Below, piece by piece: positions 49,041 through 57,864 of a DNA stretch of 64,000 nucleotides. Every line of letters begins with the position of its first letter. Within the stretch, counting starts at the first letter, position 1. A program made the position numbers and the translations under genes. The notes beneath the pieces were generated by a model, which had not been told where the DNA came from, ran no database searches, and saw nothing but the letters and a program-made list of their open reading frames with translations. The DNA is taken from assembly GCF_007489285.1 (NCBI RefSeq), contig NZ_VLIY01000005.1, forward strand, positions 134,905 through 198,904. Direction: 5' to 3'. The DNA is from Skermania sp. ID1734 (lineage in GTDB: Bacteria; Actinomycetota; Actinomycetes; Mycobacteriales; Mycobacteriaceae).

Positions 49041-50418
49041 GTGGGCCACCCACCGATTGACGAGCGGCGTTGGCAAGCATGTTGTGGAGCCGCCGCTTGT
49101 GGGTGAAGGCAACAAGCGTCCGGGGCGCATCACCGTTTGTTAGCGCGCCCGAGGTATGTCTGCGGTCGAAGCCGTAGTCGCTGCGGATCGATTCCGCGGA
49201 CCGCACACCGAGTGCGATAACTGACAGTTTTACGGCCGAGCCGATCCGGGCGTCGCTACCTGGGGACAGACCGTCGATGAGGACGTAATCGTATATAGAA
49301 GTGGCCCGGGCGATAATCGATTCCATTCTGCTGAAGGCCAGCAGATCTGGCAGGTCGGCGCGCTGGATGCCAGCGCCGATCACCTGCACACCCTGAGGCT
49401 TCCCTGGATCCGCGGTGGCTACCGCAGCCGCCTGGCCGTCGTTACCGGTGTACGTAAGAGGTGCGTTCGTTCGTCGGCGATGGCTGCCGCCACCGTTGCT
49501 GAGCGGGATGAGGGCGATGTCTTGGCCCCCGCGAATGTATTCGGACATGCCCGGCCGGTCGGTGAGACCGGCCTCCTCAGTGAGACCTGCACCGGAGGTA
49601 CGTGCATCCAGTACCAGCACCGATGCACCGGTGGCCGCGATGCTTTTTGCCAGTTCACGAGTTATCGGCCAGGTATTGACGTCGAGGCTCATCACCGCCA
49701 CGGCCCGGCGAGAGCCGGCGCGTGCGTCGGAGACGGCGGCGCGGAGCGCACGTGGATCGTCTGCCGGTACCACCGCGACGCCGACTGCTTTTGCGAGCTG
49801 GGACTCGCTACGCACGCGGGAGTCGAATCGAATGAGCGCATAGGCCGCCGCGGCTCCGAGCACAAATCCAGCCGCCAGTCCGGCGAGGACGAATTTCGTG
49901 CTGCTGGACGCCGAGGAGACGGGCGGGGTCGCGTTGCTCACGGGAAGCAGACGCGACCACACCGGCACACCGGGCGCCGGTGTTTCCAGTGTGTTGACGA
50001 GTTTTTGCAATTGACGGGTGGTCTCGGCCGCCAGGTCACTCGCCAAGCGAGGGTTGGATGCCGTGGCGGTAACATTCAACAGCAGTGTGCCGGGCGGAAA
50101 CGTCACCGAGAGGTCTTTCGCGATTTCCGCCGGTGTCATGTTCAAATCCAGCGCCTGGGCGACGCTCGTGGCGACTTCTGGGGTCGTCGCCAGCGCGGCG
50201 TACGAGGCGATGCGGCTGTGGGCGGCCTGGATTGCGTCGTTGGCATCGCCACCGGAAGTGCCGCTGTTGTTCACCACCACATACAGTTGTGCTGTCGAAG
50301 AGTATGTGACCGGCCGCGATGAACCGTAGGCCCAGCCACAGATAGCGCCGAGAACCGCCATCGCCGCGACGACCCACCAGACCCGCCGCAATATGCCGGC
50401 TATGTCAGACATGTGCAT
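49033..50418 (-). CDS. Wzz-like chain-length regulator with degenerate BY-kinase domain
   Basis: A 461-residue polysaccharide co-polymerase. TM1 is at about 13-31 (VVAAMAVLGAICGWAYG), the extracytoplasmic Wzz domain at 32-172 (STAQLYVVVN), and TM2 at 175-197. The cytoplasmic part resembles a bacterial tyrosine kinase, with VLVLDARTSG at the Walker A-prime position, but the Walker A loop is missing (MSLDVNTWPITRELAK in its place) and no Tyr cluster ends the protein. It should set chain length without kinase activity. It overlaps the polymerase gene by 14 bases. Confidence 0.82.
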   Translation of the reverse strand: MHMSDIAGILRRVWWVVAAMAVLGAICGWAYGSSRPVTYSSTAQLYVVVNNSGTSGGDANDAIQAAHSRIASYAALATTPEVATSVAQALDLNMTPAEIAKDLSVTFPPGTLLLNVTATASNPRLASDLAAETTRQLQKLVNTLETPAPGVPVWSRLLPVSNATPPVSSASSSTKFVLAGLAAGFVLGAAAAYALIRFDSRVRSESQLAKAVGVAVVPADDPRALRAAVSDARAGSRRAVAVMSLDVNTWPITRELAKSIAATGASVLVLDARTSGAGLTEEAGLTDRPGMSEYIRGGQDIALIPLSNGGGSHRRRTNAPLTYTGNDGQAAAVATADPGKPQGVQVIGAGIQRADLPDLLAFSRMESIIARATSIYDYVLIDGLSPGSDARIGSAVKLSVIALGVRSAESIRSDYGFDRRHTSGALTNGDAPRTLVAFTHKRRLHNMLANAARQSVGGPHD

Positions 50419-51790
50419 TCTCTAACACCACTCTTTCTGTGGTCGACGGTGTTTGCGGGCGAGCCGCACGGGCGCGATGCGCGCGAAAAGACCGGTATTG
50501 GGCAACGGCGAGCGCGACGATGGCGGCAACCACCATCTGCTGCAGCGTCTTGCCGACCGTTTCGCTGATTCCGAGCACACCACGCTCGAACAGTGGCGGC
50601 AGTTCGACGAAGGCAAGCCCGAGTAGGTAGATGTGACGCGACCGCAGGCAGCGAGCCACCAGGAAAATCATGGCCAACACCACGAACGACTCAGCGAAAA
50701 CGCCTGCGTAACCGGCGACGAGATAGCCCTCGTTGAAGTGACCTTCCGCCAGCGACACCGTTACCTGGCTCATGTCGACGGAGCTACCGCGAACGTTCGT
50801 AGCCCATTCCACGCCCGAGGGATATTTAGTGACCCCTAGTTGCGAGGGGATCAGATCGATCACGGCACGATGCGCAAGCTCGGCGGGGCTGATCCACGGT
50901 CTGCCATTCATGTAGTAGACGTCGGTGGCGGCCTCGAAGAGGTCGAAGCGGCGAAAGATGCTGAGGAAGGGGCGAACCCCCGGCGGATATTCCAGGTCGG
51001 CGGAGGCTGCTTGCATGGCTGCTTGAGCGGTCAGGGTGCCAACCTTGAAAGACTGTAGCCAGCTGAACATTGCGCCGACCGCAACCCCGCCGACGACGAT
51101 GCCGGCAGCCCGGGCACGGGATATGCCGCTTGCGCCGATACGAATGATGACCGCCAGCACCGTGCCCAGGAACGGTGTTTTGGATTGCTCAACGATGCCC
51201 CACACGAGCTCGATGAGCATCAACCCGCCGATGACCGAAAAAAGCACAAAATTCGAACTGTGCCGATAGTAAAGGATCAGCCCCAATGCGCCGAAAGTGC
51301 CGAGGGTGGTGAAGATTTCCAGATAGGGATTGGTGCTAGTGACGTCGCCGGCCTTACCAATATCACCGGTCGCGAACATCGCTATCTGTGCCAGCACGCC
51401 GCCGACGAGCAGCACTGCGAACGCTCGTATGGTGTTGGATGACTGTTCTGGTAGTTGTGACGGAGGCGCCGGCAGGAGGCGCTGCCACAGAACGAAAACT
51501 GCGACGAGTGCGACATATATCCACATCGAGGTAGCGATGGGTGCGAGCACGTGAGCGACACCGTAGTCGTAACCGATGGAGGCCAACCGCGGGTCGGCAA
51601 TCGAGTCCCCAAAGCTGGGTTGCGGCGTCACCTTGAGGAGCAAGATCGGCCGGCCGATGAAGGAGATACTCCAGCACACCGTCTGCACCACCAGCAGAAT
51701 CCGGGGAATGCCCCGCGCGGTCAGGCTCAGTCCGAGCAACACCGCCAACGGAATGGCGGTGTGAACAACTTGGAGGTAACCGGGCGACAT
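50405..51790 (-). CDS. Wzy-like polysaccharide polymerase
   Basis: A 461-residue integral membrane protein with about twelve TM helices and a large loop (about 270-350) containing RPWISPAELAHRAVIDLIPS and VSLAEGHFNEGYLVAGYAG, typical of O-antigen polymerase/ligase-like proteins. It would join flippase-delivered repeat units on the outer side of the membrane. The ATG at 51790 overlaps the preceding stop (TGATG); longer frames run into the neighbour gene. Confidence 0.78.
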   Translation of the reverse strand: MSPGYLQVVHTAIPLAVLLGLSLTARGIPRILLVVQTVCWSISFIGRPILLLKVTPQPSFGDSIADPRLASIGYDYGVAHVLAPIATSMWIYVALVAVFVLWQRLLPAPPSQLPEQSSNTIRAFAVLLVGGVLAQIAMFATGDIGKAGDVTSTNPYLEIFTTLGTFGALGLILYYRHSSNFVLFSVIGGLMLIELVWGIVEQSKTPFLGTVLAVIIRIGASGISRARAAGIVVGGVAVGAMFSWLQSFKVGTLTAQAAMQAASADLEYPPGVRPFLSIFRRFDLFEAATDVYYMNGRPWISPAELAHRAVIDLIPSQLGVTKYPSGVEWATNVRGSSVDMSQVTVSLAEGHFNEGYLVAGYAGVFAESFVVLAMIFLVARCLRSRHIYLLGLAFVELPPLFERGVLGISETVGKTLQQMVVAAIVALAVAQYRSFRAHRARAARPQTPSTTERVVLENAHV

Positions 51791-52794
51791 CAGACGACGC
51801 TCGCCAGAATCTGCTCGGCACGGTGCCGATATGTATGCCCGCCGGTGGTGATGGCGCGATGGCCACGTTCGGCGACCGCGCGGGCAGTTGCCGGATCCGC
51901 GGCGCACCGGTCCAGGATGTCCTTCAGTTCGTCCGGTGTGTCGAAAAGGAAGGCTTCTTTTTCGTCAGTCAGCAACTCGGCGTGTTCGATGGTGCGAGGG
52001 CCCACAAAGAGCCCTCCAGCGGCCGGAACTTCAAATGTCCGGCAGGTGTGCGTGTCTCGGTTATCCGAATTGAGCAAGACCAGATTGGCGAGTATTGGTG
52101 CGATTGCCACCGACAGCGCTTCGCCATACTGTGCGCCCGCAGTGTGAGCGCCGCTGGTTTTGAGCGCGGCATGCCTACGCCAACCGGGCCCGGCAACGTA
52201 GAAGGCATCGCCATACCGGTGGGCGAGTTCGGTCACCAACTCCACACGGTCGGGTCGCAAGACTCCGACAAAGCCTGCGGTGAATGTGTGCGCGGTGCGC
52301 CGTGCGACGGGGTGGTGCCAGGCGGGATCGAACGCGCTGAGCACAAAGACGGCGTGTCGGGCGCCGCGTGCGCGGAGCTCGGATACGTTGTGAGCCTTGG
52401 TCGTAACGATTGCATCCCAGCATTGCTCGGCTGCCAAGTACTCCGGTGTTGTGTTGTACGGATTGGACACGTCATCGGCGCTGTAGTGAATCTTCAGGGC
52501 CGACGGAAGTTCGAACAGGCGCGCCTGATCGAGAAAGATCGACTTGTAGCAGAAGAGAAGGTCCGGGCGCATTGTGGCAGCTGCCGTCGAAAGTCGTTGG
52601 TGGACGGCCTCGATGGTTCGAGCATGTCGCTTGCCGGTCGCTTTGGCATACATCCACGGCGGCGTGCCGCGCTTGGGCAGCGTAACCGCGGTGGTGTCGA
52701 TGACGACGACGTCGTGACCGGCCAGCCGGAAACCATCGGCGAGCGAACGCGCGTTGCTGCCGTACCAGTCGTCGCCGACGAACAGGATCTTCAT
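51790..52794 (-). CDS. Glycosyltransferase (CgeB-like, GT-B fold) B
   Basis: A 334-residue protein with an N-terminal KILFVGDDWYGSNARSLADG nucleotide-sugar fold and a C-terminal half with LLNSDNRDTHTCRTFEVPAA, resembling CgeB/DUF3880-type transferases that have a conserved segment with Arg and Glu for donor binding. The ATG at 52794 overlaps the flippase stop by 4 bases (ATGA). It belongs to the polysaccharide repeat-unit assembly genes of the right-arm operon. Confidence 0.8.
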   Translation of the reverse strand: MKILFVGDDWYGSNARSLADGFRLAGHDVVVIDTTAVTLPKRGTPPWMYAKATGKRHARTIEAVHQRLSTAAATMRPDLLFCYKSIFLDQARLFELPSALKIHYSADDVSNPYNTTPEYLAAEQCWDAIVTTKAHNVSELRARGARHAVFVLSAFDPAWHHPVARRTAHTFTAGFVGVLRPDRVELVTELAHRYGDAFYVAGPGWRRHAALKTSGAHTAGAQYGEALSVAIAPILANLVLLNSDNRDTHTCRTFEVPAAGGLFVGPRTIEHAELLTDEKEAFLFDTPDELKDILDRCAADPATARAVAERGHRAITTGGHTYRHRAEQILASVV

Positions 52795-54038
52795 GCGGCG
52801 ACCGTTTCCTGAGATGCCTCGGCCCGGGTCTGCAGATATCGCACTCGCCCGAGATAAAACAGTGCAACCGTGCTCTCGGCGGTGACGATCGCGACCACGA
52901 GAGTCATCGCGCTGTGGTTCTGTAAGGCGATTGCAAACGCCGTGAAGGTGATGGTTGCGCCGATGCCGGCACCGTAGATGGCTCCGCGGGTGTCCTGGTA
53001 GACCGGAAGGATGGCGGTAGAGATGAATGACGCGGCCGCCATGCCGGGCAGTACCCACACTTCGACGCGCATGATGACGATTGCGCCATCGAAGTCCTGT
53101 CCGAAGAGGACGGGTACCACCCATGGCGCCAGCATCCACATCACCGCGGCGGCGGCTGCTCCGATGCTGGCCACAATGCCTACCATCCGAAACGCCCCTC
53201 GCAGGTCGTCGAACCGCGCCATCCGTGGCAGCATGCTCCAACCGATGCCATCGAGAAGGGATCCTGCGGCCTGCACGGGTCGATCACTGGCGCTAAACAG
53301 GCCCATGGAGGTGGGCGAGAGCGCTGGTGAGAACACCGTGGCAGCCGCCTGCTCGTAGGTGTTTTCCAACATGCGCGCTGTCAGAATCGGTGCACCCAAC
53401 CGCAACAGCCGCCATTGTCGATGCGGGCGGTGGGGCCTGCCGTAGTCGCGAATCGTGATCAACCATGACCAGAGGACCGGGATGAGCGATGACCCGAGCA
53501 GGCAGAACATTGCTGTGTAGGGGCTGCGGACGAGTGGCAACAACGCGAACAGCGCGACGAGGTAAGCCAGCCGGCCGGCCGACTGGATGCCTACGAGCGT
53601 GCCAAACCGGTTCTGGCCCACCAAGACCCAATCATCGCCGGCCGAACTGACGCCCCCGGCGAGCAGTCCGAGCGTCAACAGGGGTACATGTGCGGGCAGG
53701 ACAGAGTGGGTGAACGCGGTGAGCCCGGTAGCCAGAAACAAGGCGGCGAGCGCGGTCAGTATCGCCGCTCGCACCGCCGCATAGTTGCCACGCAACTGCG
53801 GCAGCCCCGGTTTGTCGACTCGCGCGGCCAAGTAGGGCGTGATGCCCATGTCGGTCACGAGAGATCCGACGAAGTAGGCCGACATCGACACAGCCAGCAG
53901 ACCCATTCCGTGGGGCCCGAGTATGCGGGCGGTGAACGGCAGAGTCACCAGCGCCACGGCGTATTGGCCGTACTTGCCGAAGGATACGAATCCGACGTCA
54001 CGAATGACCGCAAGCCGGGAGGTTGCACTTGTCCTCAC
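52791..54038 (-). CDS. Wzx-like polysaccharide flippase (MOP superfamily)
   Basis: A 415-residue transporter with about twelve TM helices (SFGKYGQYAVALVTLPFTAR at the start, a PST/RfbX-type signature) that would flip lipid-linked repeat units across the membrane. The GTG at 54038 overlaps the preceding stop (GTGA). With the Wzy- and Wzz-like genes it completes a Wzx/Wzy-dependent assembly set. Confidence 0.87.
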   Translation of the reverse strand: MRTSATSRLAVIRDVGFVSFGKYGQYAVALVTLPFTARILGPHGMGLLAVSMSAYFVGSLVTDMGITPYLAARVDKPGLPQLRGNYAAVRAAILTALAALFLATGLTAFTHSVLPAHVPLLTLGLLAGGVSSAGDDWVLVGQNRFGTLVGIQSAGRLAYLVALFALLPLVRSPYTAMFCLLGSSLIPVLWSWLITIRDYGRPHRPHRQWRLLRLGAPILTARMLENTYEQAAATVFSPALSPTSMGLFSASDRPVQAAGSLLDGIGWSMLPRMARFDDLRGAFRMVGIVASIGAAAAAVMWMLAPWVVPVLFGQDFDGAIVIMRVEVWVLPGMAAASFISTAILPVYQDTRGAIYGAGIGATITFTAFAIALQNHSAMTLVVAIVTAESTVALFYLGRVRYLQTRAEASQETVAA

Positions 54039-55198
54039 GGAACCATCGACCTGATTTCGGGAGTAGCTGATCGCAGTACGGCCAGCGCCGATTCTGCACT
54101 TGCCGCGAGGCTGAAGGCTTTGGCTCGGTCCATAGCGCGCGCGGCGATAGCGAGACGAAGCTCATGGTCGGCGACCAGATCATCGATCGCCCTCGCGAGT
54201 TCACCGGGTCGGTTGGGCGCGACGAGCACACCGTCGACGCCATTAGTCACGATTTCGGTCGGCCCACCGAGATCGGTGGCGATGACCGCGCAGCCAACCG
54301 CCATCGCCTCCACCACGACCTGACCGAACGGTTCGGTGAGCCGCGTGTATTGAATGACGATGTCGGCGTCCGCCATAGCTGTCAGTGGCCGCGGCTGGTG
54401 CCCTACGAATGTCACTCGATTGCTCAGACCTAACTCTTCTGTGAGCGCGCGAAGCCGCGCGCCGTATTGCTCTTCGCCAAAATGAGATCCGCCAATGAAG
54501 GTCACTTCAGCCGCAGTGCGAGTCTGCGCCAGCGCCTCGAGGACGAGGTCCTGCCCCTTCCATTCGGTGAGGCGACCGACCATTGCGATGCGCACAAGAT
54601 CCGCAGGTCGCTGGGGCTTCGGATCCGGCACCGTAGTGAGGTCGACGCCCGGATAGGCCACTGTGACCGGCTTCCACAGTGTCCAGAGTGTGCGGCGGGT
54701 CCCTTGGCTGTTGGCTATGAACGCGTGCGCCACGACCAGCCCGAGAAATCGAATGAGCGGTGCCAGCCACCCGAAGTACTCGCGGCTGATGCGGTCGTGC
54801 ACTTGCCAAACCAACGGAATACGGGCGCGGCGGCTAGCGATCGTGCCCATCAGCAGCGCCTTCGTCGACTCGGCGATTACGACCGACGACTTCGTCTCGC
54901 GGAGTACTCCCCCGACAGTCCAACCCGCCGCCAGCATGGCGAATGCCCCACGAACAATCGGCATCACGGAGCCGTCTCTAGTCACCGAGCGGCTGTCGAA
55001 GCACACCGGTGACACAGTGACCTCGACGCCACCTTCCTGCAGGAGGTCGGTGAGGGGCCCTGGTGCTGTCAGTACCGCCGCCGTGCGGTAACCCTGCTGC
55101 GCCAGCGCACACGCGAGCCGGGTAAAGGCCAGCTCGGCTCCCGAGGGAGCGCCGGTATGGCTCAGAAAGGTGATTGCGCCGCCGCGTATAGATTTCAC
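54035..55198 (-). CDS. Glycosyltransferase family 4 C
   Basis: A 387-residue GT-B enzyme. The N-terminal domain includes ITFLSHTGAPSGAELAFTRL (8-27), and the donor domain includes RIAMVGRLTEWKGQDLVLEA and TEPFGQVVVEAMAVGCAVIA, where the first Glu of the EPFGQVVVE segment belongs to the EX7E motif. The GTG at 55198 overlaps the preceding stop (GTGA) and sets the start; an upstream frame continues into the neighbour. Confidence 0.88.
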   Translation of the reverse strand: MKSIRGGAITFLSHTGAPSGAELAFTRLACALAQQGYRTAAVLTAPGPLTDLLQEGGVEVTVSPVCFDSRSVTRDGSVMPIVRGAFAMLAAGWTVGGVLRETKSSVVIAESTKALLMGTIASRRARIPLVWQVHDRISREYFGWLAPLIRFLGLVVAHAFIANSQGTRRTLWTLWKPVTVAYPGVDLTTVPDPKPQRPADLVRIAMVGRLTEWKGQDLVLEALAQTRTAAEVTFIGGSHFGEEQYGARLRALTEELGLSNRVTFVGHQPRPLTAMADADIVIQYTRLTEPFGQVVVEAMAVGCAVIATDLGGPTEIVTNGVDGVLVAPNRPGELARAIDDLVADHELRLAIAARAMDRAKAFSLAASAESALAVLRSATPEIRSMVP

Positions 55199-56355
55199 CC
55201 GCGCACCTCGTGATACAGCGCGGCGTGTCGATCCGCGCACGCCGACCAGGAAAAGTTCTCCGCGTGTGCCCGGCAACGTGCAACATCTGGTCGATCACCT
55301 TGCAGCGCACCGACGAGCCTTTCGGCGAGCATCGCGGGATTTTCCGGAGGTACGACGAGGTCATGTGCGAGGTCGTGTACCGAGTCGGGTAGACCACCGA
55401 CATCGGTCACGACTGGCGCGCGACCTGCCGCCAGTGATTCGAGCGCGATCAGTCCGAACCCTTCCAGACTGCGTGTCGGCACAACGGTCACCGTTGCCGC
55501 GCGGTAGGCCTCGGTAAGTTCGGCGTCGCTAGCTTGCCCACACAGTTTTACCGAGTGTTCGATTCCCAACCCAGCTACGTGCGCGGAAAGTTCGCCAGCA
55601 ATCGAACCAGTCCCAATGATGTCCAGTTGGGCGTCCGGCACGTCGGCTAGCACCGCCGGCCAAGCATCCAGGAGCACATCCAAGCCCATACGGCGTTCGA
55701 GGCGCCGGACACACAGCACTCGCGGCGGCCCATCGGGTATCGCTGAAGGTTCGAAACGAGTCAGGTCGACACCGGGTGGAATGACGGAAACGGCCTCAGG
55801 GTGCACGCGATAGCGTTCGACCAGCAGTGCTTTGAAGGCCCTCGACAGCACGACGAACCGCTCCGATCGGCGATACCTGGCTTGTTCGACAAAACGCTGC
55901 ACGGCGACCGTTGGTTTGTTCTTTCCGGCCGCGGCACTTTCCAACGACCATGGGCCATGAAAGTGGGTCACGACGCTTGCCCCTCGTGGGGCGCCGCGAC
56001 CATACAGGGCATAGTGCCGGTCGACGATTGCGGTATCGGCTGGCGGTGCCGATCGTGAGGAACGGACCCGGCTGATCGTTCCTCTGTCGAAACTTCCCCA
56101 TGACTGCCCACCTGGGTCGGCGACACCGAAAGCTGCGGCAGTGGCGCTGATGTCGGGGCGACGCTGCAACGCGGCAAAAAGATCGCTGAAGTATCGGGTC
56201 GATCCACCTCTGTCGGTGCCGAACCAGGCGGAACCAACCATATGCACACGAATTGGGTCGACCGACGACGCGGTGAGAGCAATGCGTTCCGGTTTTGCCG
56301 CGTGAGATGCTTTGGCTTGCAGGCGAGTCGGCTGATGCCGCATCGATGTAGTCAT
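55195..56355 (-). CDS. Glycosyltransferase family 4 D
   Basis: A 386-residue GT-B enzyme with DRGGSTRYFSDLFAALQRR in the acceptor domain and RVLCVRRLERRMGLDVLLDA plus LEGFGLIALESLAAGRAPVV (EX7E) in the donor domain. The first 35 residues are a loosely conserved leader. It overlaps the carrier protein 2 gene by 4 bases (ATGA), placing a carrier protein directly at the head of a sugar-transfer operon. Confidence 0.88.
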   Translation of the reverse strand: MTTSMRHQPTRLQAKASHAAKPERIALTASSVDPIRVHMVGSAWFGTDRGGSTRYFSDLFAALQRRPDISATAAAFGVADPGGQSWGSFDRGTISRVRSSRSAPPADTAIVDRHYALYGRGAPRGASVVTHFHGPWSLESAAAGKNKPTVAVQRFVEQARYRRSERFVVLSRAFKALLVERYRVHPEAVSVIPPGVDLTRFEPSAIPDGPPRVLCVRRLERRMGLDVLLDAWPAVLADVPDAQLDIIGTGSIAGELSAHVAGLGIEHSVKLCGQASDAELTEAYRAATVTVVPTRSLEGFGLIALESLAAGRAPVVTDVGGLPDSVHDLAHDLVVPPENPAMLAERLVGALQGDRPDVARCRAHAENFSWSACADRHAALYHEVRG

Positions 56356-56636
56356 TGCATTACTCCGTCAGTCGCGGCGCGGGTTCGTATCGTCGCGATT
56401 GCATCGAGAATTGCCTCGATGCTGGCGAAGGTCGACTTGCGCAGCAGCGAATCGGGAAAGTGCAGGTCTAGAGCCTCCTCAATCGCCATCATCACGTTCA
56501 CGCTTGCGTGCGAGGACAACCCCAGGTCGTAAAGGTCAGCGGTGCGGTCGATCGTTGCTGCGGGAGCGCTCAACTGGGCACAGCTGTCCAGGCATGCTTC
56601 GACGGCGTGCAGGTCGACTATCTGCGGTGTTGTCAT
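56352..56636 (-). CDS. Carrier protein 2 (ACP-like)
   Basis: A 94-residue carrier protein. The phosphopantetheine site is Ser42 in DLGLSSHASVNVMMAIEE. It shares with carrier protein 1 the GLSS site, the hydrophobic pattern after it and LLRKSTFASI, so the two are clear paralogues. A short Ala/Thr tail follows helix 4. The ATG at 56636 overlaps the PPTase 2 stop. It lies in the polysaccharide operon between PPTase 2 and the GT4 genes. Confidence 0.87.
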   Translation of the reverse strand: MTTPQIVDLHAVEACLDSCAQLSAPAATIDRTADLYDLGLSSHASVNVMMAIEEALDLHFPDSLLRKSTFASIEAILDAIATIRTRAATDGVMQ

Positions 56637-57100
56637 GAGAATCCACCTCGGGGGTGTTGCTCCCGAGCACAGTGCTGCTGCTTGTCCATATGCCGTCCTT
56701 CCTCGAAGTCTTCGAAGGTCAGTTGGATGGCGACAACTACTGCGATCGCAATATCGGGCTGATGCGATAACGAGAGGCTGGTTGCTGCAATTCGTCGTTG
56801 ACGAGCCAGCTTCGCCGAGTGTCCGTGAAACCGCAGATCTACCGCTCCGAAAGGATGGCGAACAACTTCGATGGAAGTCCACGGAAGCATGTCGCCTGCT
56901 GGTCGTAGCACTTTTACCGCGGCCTCTTTGGCGGCCCATCGTGCAGCGAATCGCTGAGCTTGGTGTGTGCTTCCGGCACAGTCTGCTCTCTCGTTGTCGG
57001 TAAAGATCCGACCCAGATAGCGGTCACCGAACCGTTCGATGCTGGCTGCAACTTCTGAAACGGAAATTACATCGCATCCCACCTTGACCGTCTGGTTCAT
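56633..57100 (-). CDS. AcpS-type phosphopantetheinyl transferase 2
   Basis: A 155-residue paralogue of PPTase 1. It has GCDVISVSEV with metal-binding Asp10, GRIFTDNERADC (30-41) and ARWAAKEAAVKVLRPAG (53-69), the CoA/metal helix. A C-terminal extension of about 25 residues (EDFEEGRHMDKQQHCARE) is not found in PPTase 1. The ATG at 57100 overlaps the GNAT stop by 4 bases. It should activate carrier protein 2, encoded next. Confidence 0.85.
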   Translation of the reverse strand: MNQTVKVGCDVISVSEVAASIERFGDRYLGRIFTDNERADCAGSTHQAQRFAARWAAKEAAVKVLRPAGDMLPWTSIEVVRHPFGAVDLRFHGHSAKLARQRRIAATSLSLSHQPDIAIAVVVAIQLTFEDFEEGRHMDKQQHCAREQHPRGGFS

Positions 57101-57864
57101 CCTGCGAACACCCACCTTGGACGCGACCAGATTTGCCAGTGCTCGATGACCCGAGTACCGATTTGCTCGTAAGTGTGCCGCCCGGCGTCCGTGGCGAGTC
57201 CGAGCAGCACCGTCGGGCCGTGTTGTTGCGCCGCGAGATGCACGGTCGCGCCCATGAGACGTGCGGCCAGTCCCCGCCGCATCCGCGCCGGGTCAGTAGC
57301 CATTGCCCATCCGGTGATCACCGATCCGTTCCTGCATGTCACAAACGTGCTGACAAGCTGGCCCTCATCGAAAAGTCCAGTAAAGAGCGCATTTTCGTCG
57401 TTCATAACCGTGGCGGAGTAGATCGTCGCCGCCAGTTCCTCAGGCACCGCGAACGCAGCCGCGGCAATCTCCCGTGCTCTGGGTAGATCGGCCGGAACCA
57501 ATTGACGGACAGCGCGGTCCGGCGCGCCGTTGTTACTCAGCATCATCAACGGCAAGGTGCGTAGACAAACCCAATTCGCATCTGCCAGAGTCTGCGCGCC
57601 GCCCAGGCCTGCGCCGGCGAGCATCACCAACGTTGGATCTTTCGAAGCGAGAACAGTGTCAATGACTAGGGTCGTGAGTTCGGCAGCCGGCTGGTCGTGG
57701 ACCAGCGCGAGGTTATAGTCGGGCAGCAGACTTCCCGCCGACGCAATCCAGTATGCGTCTTGCACATGGTGCAACCGCTGCGCCCAAACTCCCGCGCTGA
57801 CGCCGAACGCGGTTCTGTAGGAACGTATCTCGGCCTCGGAATCCGCATGGCTGAGGGTTGTCAC
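57097..57864 (-). CDS. GNAT-family acyltransferase
   Basis: A 255-residue protein whose C-terminal 130 residues form a GNAT fold: PADLPRAREIAAAAF (helix 1), SVITGWAMATDPARMRRGLA with the acyl-CoA/pantetheine-binding loop, and TVLLGLATDAGRHTYEQIG. The N-terminal half (1-115) is not a standard GNAT domain (VWAQRLHHVQDAYWIASAG) and may bind the acceptor. The GTG at 57864 follows AAAGGA. First gene of the right-arm operon. A carrier-bound pantetheine group could replace CoA as donor (inference). Confidence 0.8.
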   Translation of the reverse strand: MTTLSHADSEAEIRSYRTAFGVSAGVWAQRLHHVQDAYWIASAGSLLPDYNLALVHDQPAAELTTLVIDTVLASKDPTLVMLAGAGLGGAQTLADANWVCLRTLPLMMLSNNGAPDRAVRQLVPADLPRAREIAAAAFAVPEELAATIYSATVMNDENALFTGLFDEGQLVSTFVTCRNGSVITGWAMATDPARMRRGLAARLMGATVHLAAQQHGPTVLLGLATDAGRHTYEQIGTRVIEHWQIWSRPRWVFAG

